Below the pieces are notes generated by a model. The model did no database searches. It was not told where the DNA came from and saw only the letters and a program-made list of their open reading frames with translations. From Planctomycetota bacterium (GTDB lineage Bacteria; Planctomycetota; UBA8108; UBA1146): a stretch of 21,940 bases of DNA. Made by a program: the position numbers and the translations under genes. This document shows, piece by piece, positions 1 through 7,655 of the stretch (positions are counted from its first letter, which is position 1; each line of letters begins with the position of its first letter). The DNA is taken from the NCBI GenBank assembly GCA_002691835.1, contig NZJA01000148.1:11226-33165 (forward strand), read 5' to 3'.

Positions 1-3000
1 CTGGTCAGAGACTGAACCTCACAGTTATCCTCAGCAGTCGGCTCGCTCCAGCTAATGTTGGCGCCACAGGCACCGGCATCGTTGGTCGAGGAAAGATCTC
101 CACTGAGGCCGAGAATCGCTGGGTCTTCAGCGTCCACGACGGTCACAGTAAATGTATCGGTTGTCTCGTTACCGTGGATATCGAGGGCCGTGTAGGACAC
201 GACTGTCATTCCCACAGCGAAGGATTCTCCACTATTGTGTGTACTGGTGAAGGACTGAATCTCGCAGTTATCCGAGGCAGACGGGTCGGCCCATGTCGCC
301 ACTGCTGCACACTCACCAATATCATTATTAAGAGTCAAATCTGCGGAAAGACCGCTGATCTGAGGATTCTCATTATCGTCAACAGAGATCACAAAGGTTT
401 CACTGCTCTGGTTTCCATGGATATCTGTAGAGGTGTAGGTCACCGTCGTATCACCGACCGGGAAGAAGTCGCCCGATTCGTGAGTTGAAACGAAAGTGTC
501 CACCTGACAGTTATCAGTGGAGGACGGATCTGTCCAAAGAGCCACGGCCCCACATTCACCTGGATCCGTCTGCAGTTGACGGCTAGCCGGCATATCCATG
601 ATCATCGGATTTTCTTCGTCGAGCACCGTCACGTTGAAGCTGGTGCTGAACTCATTACCATGAATGTCGCTTGTGGAGTAACTCACCAAAGTCGTTCCTA
701 CAAGGAATGTATCACCCGGCAAATGGGAGGAAGAACTGGAGAGAATCTCACAGTTATCCACTGCTTGAGGGTCAACCCAATTCACTACCGCTGAGCAGAG
801 ACCCAGCTCTGAGTTGACAGTGATGTCTGCTGACATGTTTTCGAATGCAGGATCTTCGTTATCAGTAATCGTTACGAAGAACTTCTCAGTACTGAAGTTT
901 CCGTAAATATCGATCGCGGTGTAGGTCACCACATGCACACCGACATCGAAGAAGCTGCCACTGGCAATACTTGGTTCGAAGGTGCTGACTTCGCAGTTAT
1001 CAGCCGCAGAGGGCTCATTCCAGCTCACCAGAGCACCACATTCACCCGAATCATTCGTCAGGGTAATGCTGTCAGGAATACTGGAGATCACTGGATTCTC
1101 ATTGTCAGTGACGGTCACCACAAAGCTGTCAGCTGAGCTATTACCGTGAATATCGGTCACGGTCAGATTCACAGTGGTAACACCCACCACGAACTGATCG
1201 CCGGATTGATGGCTGAGAGTGATCTCACTGACACCGCAGTTATCCTGCGCCTCAGGAGCATTCCACTCAATCACAGCACCGCAATCTCCCGCATCATTGG
1301 AGACAGAAATCGCCGACGGAACAAAGGTAAACTCAGGTGCTTCCTGATCGCTAATGGTGATCTGGAAACTATCGCTGTTGGTATTTCCGTGAATATCTTC
1401 GACGGTGTAGGTCACCATCGTTGTTCCTTCAGGGAAAGTCTCGCCTGACTGGTAATCCGAAGTCAGGGAAAGCACTTCACAGTTATCAGAGGACTCAGGA
1501 AGAGACCACTCAACGACCGCGCCACAGATACCCTGATCGGTATTCTGCTGGATGTCTCCAGGCATTGCGCTGATCTGTGGATCTTCCACATCAATAACAG
1601 TAACGGTGAACTCCTGGCTACTGATGTTTCCATACTGGTCCATTGCCAGGTATGTGACACTCGTTGAACCCACAGGGAACAGAGATCCCGGGCTGTGGTT
1701 GGTCGTCAGAGTCAGTTCTTCACAGTTGTCGGTAGCGGTCGGATCTGTCCAAGAGACCACAGCTCCGCATTCACCGGCATCGCTATCACTGACAATGTCA
1801 CCAGAGACACCAGAAAGAACCGGATTCTCGGAGTCATTCACAGTCACGTCGAAGGATTCAGAGTGACTGTTACCAGTTGTATCTGTAGCGGTAATCGTCA
1901 CGGTCGTCGTACCCACGGGGAAGAAATCTCCGCTGGCATGACTACTCTGCAAGTCTGCGACTTCGCAGTTATCGGTTGCTCCAGCAGCATCCCAAATGAT
2001 CAGCGCACCGCATGCGCCAGAATCATTGTTTTGTGTGATATCTGCAGGAAGGTTAGTGATCTGAGGAAGCTCTTGGTCTTCAACCGTCACAATAAAGCTC
2101 TGGCTGCTGGAGTTTCCATGGATGTCCGTCACAGTGTAAGTCACTGCGGTTTCACCGATTGGAAGCATGGTGCCACTTTCGACACTGGCGACCAAAGAGG
2201 CGACTTCACAGTTGTCAGAAACATCTGGAGTCGTCCACGAAGTCGTGCCCAAACAGGTTCCGGGCTCAGTGCTCACAGTCACACGTGGCGGAAGATTGGT
2301 GATCACCGGATCTTCAAGATCCTCAACGGTGATCAGAATCGAATCTTCAGTGACATTTCCATTATCGTCTGTCAGGGTAAAGGTCACCTCAGTGGTACCC
2401 ACATCGAAGTACTCACCGGATTGCCTGTCTGTCACAATGCTTGCAACTCCACAGTTATCAGAAGCAAGAGCGTCTTCCCACATAGCAACCGCAGAGCAGA
2501 GACCTTGCTCAGCAACCAGCTGAATATCTTCAGGGAAGGAGGTAAAGACAGCATGCTCAGCATCAGTCACTACAACATTGAAAGTTTCAGTCGTGACATT
2601 GAAGTGAATATCCATGGTAGTCAGAGTCACAGTCGTCGAACCCAGATCGAAAAGCTCTCCGGATTCATGACTGGCTTCGTAACTCAGGATTCCGCAGTTA
2701 TCAGAAGCGGTGATCTCTTCCCAGTGAACAATGGCATTGCATTGTCCAAGGTCAGTATCAACTTCGACGACCGCCGGAACATTTTCGATCACGGGCATTT
2801 CATCGTCGGAAACTGTGATCACAAAGCTGTGGTCGGTCGAGTTTCCGTGAATATCCATAGCCGTGTAGGTCACGGTAGTCACGCCCACACCAAATTCTGT
2901 TCCACGAAGATTGCTCGTCGAAAGGCTGAAGATCTCACAGTTGTCAGCAACAACCGGGATTTCCCAATCAACCACTGTGGTGCAGATACCAGATTCGGTA

Positions 3001-4979
3001 GAGGCTTCAATATCGCCAGGAGCACTCACAAAGGTCGGATTCTCGGTGTCCTGAATGGTGACGATGATGGATTCCTGAGAGGAGTTCCCGTGAATATCGG
3101 TCACAGTGTAGGTGACTAGAGTGTTACCCACATTGAAAGACCACCCAGGTTCATGAGTCGAGGTGATTTCATTCACTTCACAGTTATCGCTGGCGGTTGG
3201 TGCATCCCAAGTGGCCAGACCACTGCAAAGCCCTTCAGTATTACTAAAGGTCACTTGATCAGCCAGGCCGATCAGAACAGGGCTTTCAGTATCTGTCACG
3301 GTCACGGTGAACGATTCAGCGTGTTCAAGGTCGGAATCATCTTTGGCTGTGTAGGTGACAACAGTCGTACCAACAGGGAAGAAACCACCATTTTCATGAC
3401 TGGAGACCAACTCCACGACCACACAGTTATCCCATGCAGAAGGCTCAGCCCAACTGACAAGAGCACCGCAATCGCCTTCATCATTCGTCGTAAAGACGTC
3501 TTGAGGCATGTTATCGATCTCAGGCGCGTCCACGTCGTGGATCGTCACAAGGAAAGATCCTTCGGTGACATTGCCATTGATATCGGTGACTGTGTAAAGA
3601 ACCGTCGTCACTCCAACAGGGAACTCGTCGCCTGGGGAGTGCGTCGAAACAATACTATCCACGCCGCAGTTGTCGGCAGTGGTCGGCTCAGGCCATGCAA
3701 GATTGGCACCACAAAGACCCAACAGGTTATCTGTCGAAAGATCAACCGGCAGACCATTGATCTCAGGGTTCTGACTGTCAAGAACAGTCACCGTAAAGGA
3801 CTCAATCGTGATGTTTCCGTGAATGTCTTGTGCGGTGTAAATCACTTCTGTGGTACCGACAGAGTAGACACCTGGAATATTGTTTGCGACAAGCGTAGAG
3901 ACTTCGCAGTTATCTGCAGCCTCAGGTTCTTCCCACTGAACGAGGGTGTCACACTCACCGGCATCTGCATCGACAGTAATATCGGCAGGCATCCTCGAAA
4001 TCAGCGGGGCAGTATTGTCGATAACTTCGACAGTAAAGCCTGTTTCCACAAGGTTCGCATTGCCATCGTCAACTGTCAGGCTGACGAAGGTGGTCCCCAC
4101 TGGGAAGACATGGCCTGATTGGAGGCTAGAGGTTAATGCAGGAGACCCGCAGTTATCTGAAAGTGCAGGCTCATCCCAGAAGAAGGCCGCTCCACACAGA
4201 TCTTCGTCATTAGTGAGCTGCACGTCAGCGGGAACATTCGTAATCGTCGGAAGCTCACTATCGAGAACAGTCAATTCGAATGAAGCTTCCGCGGTATTAC
4301 CGGCAGCATCAGTGACAATGTAGGTCACAAGAGTGACACCCACATTGAATGCAGATCCGGATTCATGATTGGCAGAAGCAGTGACTCCAGCGCAATTGTC
4401 GGAGTAAGTAGGTGCCGGCCAGCTAACCTGTGCTGTACAGAAACCAGGATTACTGTTCACGAAAACCGGTCCGGGAAGCCCCTGGATCTCTGGAAGATCT
4501 TCATCTGTAACCGTCACATTAAAGGAATGAGTCGCTTGATTGCCGTTCACATCCGTCGCAGTGTAAGTCACAGTAGTCGTTCCGACTGAGAAAGAATCAG
4601 TCGCTGAATGATTACTGCTCAAGTCAGCAATCCCGCAGTTGTCGGAAGAGGTCGGCTCATCCCAAGACACGATCGCCTGGCATGTTCCGGCATCATTGGC
4701 GACAGTAATATCTGTCGGTCCATTACTAATCACCGGATTCTGATGATCCTGAATGGTGACAGTGAAGGACGCAGTATTCACGTTTCCACTGACATCGGTC
4801 GCCGTGTAGGTCACCTGGGTGGCTCCCACCGGGAAGGCGTCGCCAGAGTTATGGCTGCTAACCACTGATGCAACACCACAATCATCCGTAACAATCGGAT
4901 CTGCCCATGTCGCAGGAGCCTCACACAACCCTTCAAGGGCGTTGAGAGATAGATCTCCGGTCAAGCCCTCAATGGTTGG
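1..4979 (-). repeat. Tandem array of at least 21 HYR (hyalin) domain repeats
   Basis: The codons for the D-N-C motif recur at 243-bp steps. Plus-strand markers (CAGTTATC and variants) begin at 22, 265, 508, 751, 994, 1237, 1480, 1723, 1966, 2209, 2452, 2695, 2938, 3181, 3424, 3667, 3907, 4150, 4393, 4636 and 4879. Every step is 243 bp except 3667 to 3907, which is 240. Each unit encodes an 81-residue Ig-like HYR domain: a P-x-I opening strand, GxCxA, W, a DNCG/DDCG cysteine, an FPVGxTxVTYTATD block, and a closing FTVTVxD strand. Units are clearly diverged at DNA level, so the array looks old rather than recently amplified. It continues off the left edge. Confidence 0.92.
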
Positions 4980-7160
4980 AAGCTGGACATCCACGTCGAC
5001 TTCACATTCGTCTGGAATGTCGTTTCCATTACAGTCAAGAGCACCATTGGCGACATCGCAGGTGTCCGGAATGCCGTTTCCATTACAGTCCTGATCGCTT
5101 CCCGCAATGATATCGCAGGAGTCAGGCCTGTTATTGTTGTTGCAATCTGGCTCACTGCCATCCTGCAACTCACACTCATCAGGAATCAGATCGTTGTCAC
5201 AGTCTGGAGATTCCCCGAAGGCAACGTCACAGATATCGGGTTTATTATTGTTGTTGCAGTCAAATGCCGTTCCGTTGGCAATCTCGCAGGAGTCCAGGAT
5301 CTGGTTCGAGTTACAGTCGTTGCTGACATCGAAAAGGATATCGCAAACGTCCAATATCCCGTTTTCGTCGCAGTCCGTAGCGTTACCCGCATCGATCTCA
5401 CAACCGTCGAGAACCGAGTTGTTGTTGCAGTCCGTATCGGTCCCTGCGGCCAAATCACATTCGTCCAGGAGTCCGTTGGAATTGCAGTCTGCAGCGGTTC
5501 CGGCTGTAATTTCACAACTGTCTTCAATATCGTTCTGGTTACAGTCGGACTCGCAATCGTCGGGGATCCCGTTTTGGTTACAGTCGTCCGAGGTTCCTAA
5601 GTCAATATCACAGGAGTCGATGACGCCGTTGAGGTTACAGTCCGGCTGAGAACCATCATCCAGCTGGCAGGAATCGGGAATCCCATCCAGATTACAGTCA
5701 GAGACTTCTCCATCGGCAATCTGGCAGGAATCGGGCTTTCCGTCCTGGTTACAGTCCTGTGAATCCCCAAGGAAGATATCGCAGGGGTCATCCACCCCAT
5801 TTTCGTCGCAATCTGGAAGATCGATCAATCTGTCGAGGGCGACATAATTATTGACAATACTGGCACCAGCAACCCAACGTCCACCGGCAGCAACACTCTC
5901 ACCAAAGCGATCGCCGCTCAGTGCGCCTGTGGGGACATAATTTTCCTGCTGGTAAATTCCGTTGGCATCTTTCTGGAAGACGACAACTCGTCCCAGGTTT
6001 CCAGAAGCTCTCCATGCACCGGCAACGAGGCCGCCAGATGCAATCGCGACATCCTGTCCCAGGTTTCCATTTGCGGAGGAACCTGTCAGGGTAATCGTCG
6101 CAGTGTAAGTAGTTAAACCACGAGTGAACAGATGCACCTCACCTCGAGCATCTGATCCACTATTAGGGGCACCTACCAGAAGTTGATTATCGATCATATC
6201 GATCGAGTAACCGAATTTTCCGCCATCAACGGGGCTCGTTGAAGTCAACTTTTGAAGGAATGCCCAAAGGCTAGAAGAGAAGGCCTTGTAGATGTAGACA
6301 GCACCCGCGTCGTCGACGGGTCCGGCATCGGCTCTTGGATCTGAAACGGCCAAGAAATCACCGGTCAGTTCGATGGAGGCAGCGAAATGCTTTTCACCAT
6401 CTGAATCAGGTGACTCGATGAGCTGATCAAAGCTCCAGCCATTTCCATCATTACTGTAGAGGTAGACTGATCCCGAATCACTGGTGGTCATTGCATACCA
6501 TGCACCAACAGCAACACGTTCCCCGTCAACATCGACTGAGATTCCGAACTCGGCGTCGTTATTACTGCCGGCTGGCTCAAGCTGTTGCTCGAGAGTCCAG
6601 CTCAATCCAGTTCTGCGGTAGATGTAGGCAGCGCCCTCATTCATAGAACCGCTGTTGTCGGTTCCGGGAGCACCAATCACCAGAAGGTCGTCCGTCAAAG
6701 CCACGCTATACCCAAACTCATCAGAGTCAGATGGCACAGGAGCTTGGAGGGTTCCCGTAGAAACCCAGCGGCTACCAATATTGCGGTAAAGATGCACGGC
6801 ACCCACGGAGTTACCGCCGGAGGAATGCTCCGGATCTCCGATAGCGAGCCAATTGGACGTCATGTCCAAGCTCTTGCCGTAATCCGAATCGGAGCCGTTC
6901 AGGATATCCTCGAGATTGCTTTCGCAAATATCGAGAATCTGATCCTGGTTACAGTCCAGACTCGGATCAAGGCTGATCTGGCATTCATCGGGAATGCCAT
7001 CGCCGTCGCAATCATCGCTGTTGTAGTCAGCGATATCGCAATTATCAGAGATTCCATTCTCATTGCAGTCGACAACTGGGTCGCACTGGGCTCCCACAAA
7101 AGTGGTAACCGCAACAAGGTGAATCACAAACACCAGGAAGGCGAGGGGAGACGTCTTCAT
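1..7160 (-). CDS. Giant secreted FG-GAP/HYR-repeat surface protein (C-terminus beyond the left edge)
   Basis: The minus-strand frame is open from the ATG at 7160 to the left edge, giving 2386 visible codons; the stop is outside the window. GGAGGT lies 6 nt before the ATG. Residues 1-24 look like a Sec signal peptide ending VGA, with no lipobox. Residues 31-80 hold three DCNxNGIxDxC-type repeats. Residues 81-449 hold seven FG-GAP-like blades, each marked by an FGxS-type motif (YGKS, FGYS, FGIS, FAAS, FGYS, LGQD, FGES), as in integrin alpha propellers. Residues 450-720 hold fifteen more Cys/Asp/Asn repeats. From 728 on there are at least 21 hyalin (HYR) repeats, each with GxC and DNCG cysteines and a VTYTATDxxGN core. 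HYR and FG-GAP families are linked to adhesion and calcium binding; a role as adhesin or matrix protein is inference. The C-terminal sorting or anchoring domain cannot be seen. Confidence 0.93.
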   Translation of the reverse strand, partial: MKTSPLAFLVFVIHLVAVTTFVGAQCDPVVDCNENGISDNCDIADYNSDDCDGDGIPDECQISLDPSLDCNQDQILDICESNLEDILNGSDSDYGKSLDMTSNWLAIGDPEHSSGGNSVGAVHLYRNIGSRWVSTGTLQAPVPSDSDEFGYSVALTDDLLVIGAPGTDNSGSMNEGAAYIYRRTGLSWTLEQQLEPAGSNNDAEFGISVDVDGERVAVGAWYAMTTSDSGSVYLYSNDGNGWSFDQLIESPDSDGEKHFAASIELTGDFLAVSDPRADAGPVDDAGAVYIYKAFSSSLWAFLQKLTSTSPVDGGKFGYSIDMIDNQLLVGAPNSGSDARGEVHLFTRGLTTYTATITLTGSSANGNLGQDVAIASGGLVAGAWRASGNLGRVVVFQKDANGIYQQENYVPTGALSGDRFGESVAAGGRWVAGASIVNNYVALDRLIDLPDCDENGVDDPCDIFLGDSQDCNQDGKPDSCQIADGEVSDCNLDGIPDSCQLDDGSQPDCNLNGVIDSCDIDLGTSDDCNQNGIPDDCESDCNQNDIEDSCEITAGTAADCNSNGLLDECDLAAGTDTDCNNNSVLDGCEIDAGNATDCDENGILDVCDILFDVSNDCNSNQILDSCEIANGTAFDCNNNNKPDICDVAFGESPDCDNDLIPDECELQDGSEPDCNNNNRPDSCDIIAGSDQDCNGNGIPDTCDVANGALDCNGNDIPDECEVDVDVQLPTIEGLTGDLSLNALEGLCEAPATWADPIVTDDCGVASVVSSHNSGDAFPVGATQVTYTATDVSGNVNTASFTVTIQDHQNPVISNGPTDITVANDAGTCQAIVSWDEPTSSDNCGIADLSSNHSATDSFSVGTTTVTYTATDVNGNQATHSFNVTVTDEDLPEIQGLPGPVFVNSNPGFCTAQVSWPAPTYSDNCAGVTASANHESGSAFNVGVTLVTYIVTDAAGNTAEASFELTVLDSELPTITNVPADVQLTNDEDLCGAAFFWDEPALSDNCGSPALTSSLQSGHVFPVGTTFVSLTVDDGNANLVETGFTVEVIDNTAPLISRMPADITVDADAGECDTLVQWEEPEAADNCEVSTLVANNIPGVYSVGTTEVIYTAQDIHGNITIESFTVTVLDSQNPEINGLPVDLSTDNLLGLCGANLAWPEPTTADNCGVDSIVSTHSPGDEFPVGVTTVLYTVTDINGNVTEGSFLVTIHDVDAPEIDNMPQDVFTTNDEGDCGALVSWAEPSAWDNCVVVELVSSHENGGFFPVGTTVVTYTAKDDSDLEHAESFTVTVTDTESPVLIGLADQVTFSNTEGLCSGLATWDAPTASDNCEVNEITSTHEPGWSFNVGNTLVTYTVTDIHGNSSQESIIVTIQDTENPTFVSAPGDIEASTESGICTTVVDWEIPVVADNCEIFSLSTSNLRGTEFGVGVTTVTYTAMDIHGNSTDHSFVITVSDDEMPVIENVPAVVEVDTDLGQCNAIVHWEEITASDNCGILSYEASHESGELFDLGSTTVTLTTMDIHFNVTTETFNVVVTDAEHAVFTSFPEDIQLVAEQGLCSAVAMWEDALASDNCGVASIVTDRQSGEYFDVGTTEVTFTLTDDNGNVTEDSILITVEDLEDPVITNLPPRVTVSTEPGTCLGTTSWTTPDVSDNCEVASLVASVESGTMLPIGETAVTYTVTDIHGNSSSQSFIVTVEDQELPQITNLPADITQNNDSGACGALIIWDAAGATDNCEVADLQSSHASGDFFPVGTTTVTITATDTTGNSHSESFDVTVNDSENPVLSGVSGDIVSDSDAGECGAVVSWTDPTATDNCEELTLTTNHSPGSLFPVGSTSVTYLAMDQYGNISSQEFTVTVIDVEDPQISAMPGDIQQNTDQGICGAVVEWSLPESSDNCEVLSLTSDYQSGETFPEGTTMVTYTVEDIHGNTNSDSFQITISDQEAPEFTFVPSAISVSNDAGDCGAVIEWNAPEAQDNCGVSEITLSHQSGDQFVVGVTTVNLTVTDIHGNSSADSFVVTVTDNENPVISSIPDSITLTNDSGECGALVSWNEPSAADNCEVSTFEPSIASGSFFDVGVHVVTYTAIDIYGNFSTEKFFVTITDNEDPAFENMSADITVNSELGLCSAVVNWVDPQAVDNCEILSSSSSHLPGDTFLVGTTLVSYSTSDIHGNEFSTSFNVTVLDEENPMIMDMPASRQLQTDPGECGAVALWTDPSSTDNCQVDTFVSTHESGDFFPVGDTTVTYTSTDIHGNQSSETFVISVDDNENPQISGLSADLTLNNDIGECAAVATWADPSASDNCEIQSFTSTHNSGESFAVGMTVVSYTALDIHGNETTDTFTVTVVDAEDPAILGLSGDLSSTNDAGACGANISWSEPTAEDNCEVQSLT
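5001..5813 (-). repeat. Fifteen Cys/Asp/Asn calcium-loop-like repeats (DCNxNGIPDxC)
   Basis: Residues 450-720 of the giant protein consist of fifteen units of roughly 17-19 residues, such as DCNQDGKPDSCQ, DCNLNGVIDSCD, DCNNNNRPDSCD and DCNGNDIPDECE. Each carries a D-x-N/D-x-N/D-G-x-x-D pattern, like thrombospondin type 3 or EF-hand/dockerin loops, plus two cysteines. Calcium binding and intra-unit disulfides are inferred from that pattern. One unit (DCNQNGIPDDCES) is shortened, running almost directly into the next. The block links the FG-GAP propeller to the HYR array and probably acts as a stiff calcium-dependent spacer. Confidence 0.88.
6921..7070 (-). repeat. Three N-terminal Cys/Asp/Asn repeats of the giant protein
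   Basis: Residues 31-80, directly after the signal peptide, hold three units (DCNENGISDNC, DCDGDGIPDEC, DCNQDQILDIC). They are of the same type as the fifteen-unit block after the propeller. They precede the first FG-GAP blade, so the propeller sits between two blocks of one repeat family. Confidence 0.85.
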
Positions 7161-7166
7161 GGTTTG

Positions 7167-7235
7167 ACCTCCAATTAACCTGCACTCGGCAGGTCGCAAA
7201 GGGTGTATTCAGGCTTAGGGACATCCCAAGCCGAG
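7167..7235 (-). promoter_or_regulatory. Structured 5' leader of the giant gene with two hairpins and a competing pairing
   Basis: Read as minus-strand RNA, a first hairpin (7232-7212) has arms GGCUU/GGG and CCC/AAGCC with a 4-nt loop and one bulge, giving 8 pairs. A second hairpin (7194-7178) has arms ACCUGC and GCAGGU with loop CGAGU. The segment CUCGGC at 7235-7230 is complementary to GCCGAG at 7190-7185, so it could pair across both hairpins and disrupt them. GGAGGU (7172-7167) lies 5 nt beyond the second hairpin. The base pairing is visible; a regulatory role is inference. It matches no riboswitch family that I recognise. Confidence 0.4.
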
Positions 7236-7300
7236 AAACAACAGGGTTAGACATGTCAGGAAATATCGAACAAGACTGAACTCAGGTCGGTCATTGGTAT

Positions 7301-7328
7301 GCTCTCAGGCCACTGTGGGCATGAGAGC
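7301..7328. promoter_or_regulatory. 28-bp nested inverted repeat, possible operator or cruciform
   Basis: The outer arms GCTCTCA (7301-7307) and TGAGAGC (7322-7328) are perfectly complementary, and the spacer contains a second small inverted repeat CCAC/GTGG (7310-7313 and 7315-7318). It lies about 140 bp upstream of the giant gene's start codon. No T-run follows on either strand, so it does not look like a rho-independent terminator. A protein-binding site or RNA structure in a long leader is possible. Confidence 0.4.
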
Positions 7329-7655
7329 AGGGATGGGTGACTGTCCTGAATCAGGGGTTTATCCGACAAAATGTTTCTGGAAGAGTGGCTCTAATTTATC
7401 CCTGAGGGGCAATCTGCCTAGGGTGGTTCTTTGTTTAGAGCTATATATCGATTCTTTTTTTGGGCACGTGGGATGCGCCCATCAAAATCAGGAAATCGTT
7501 TCCGGAATTTTAAGTTTGAAGGAGTATCAAGCTGGCAAACCGAACATATCTGTCATGCTGCAGATCGGATCCTTCATGAGTAGATGGACTCCACGTCAAA
7601 GCAAAGATCAGCAAAGCCTCAATCACTCAAATACGAACAAATTGATTACGCCAGA

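Larger units (their letters stand above)
7161..7655. other. Gene-free interval between hemY and the giant surface-protein gene
   Basis: This 495-bp gap separates two minus-strand genes. I see no credible coding region: the longest plus-strand frame starts at a TTG at 7294 without a clear ribosome binding site, overlaps the 3' end of hemY and resembles no family. The gap holds three notable inverted repeats (7178-7194, 7212-7232, 7301-7328), an 11-bp palindrome cctgaatcagg near 7346-7356, and a weak stem GGAAA/TTTCC at 7491-7503. No convincing -35/-10 pair or strong rho-independent terminator for hemY was found. Confidence 0.6.

Noticed and set aside
1695..3119. Long plus-strand open frame (474 codons) across the HYR array
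   Set aside because: It is the exact complement of the coding frame of the giant gene; its length follows from the repeated codon pattern. The periodic 243-bp structure is explained by the minus strand, and the plus-strand translation has no recognisable domain.
3153..4118. Second long plus-strand frame (321 codons) in the HYR array
   Set aside because: Same cause as the first: a shadow of the minus-strand repeat frame.
7230..7290. Possible minus-strand promoter (TTGTTC with TCTAAC at 16 nt) for the giant gene
   Set aside because: Both boxes match the consensus poorly and similar pairs could be found by chance in the 495-bp gap.
7441..7490. T-run next to a GGGC/GCCC inverted repeat, considered as a terminator
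   Set aside because: On the plus strand the T-run precedes the stem, and on the minus strand it becomes an A-run after the stem, so neither strand has the order needed for a rho-independent terminator.
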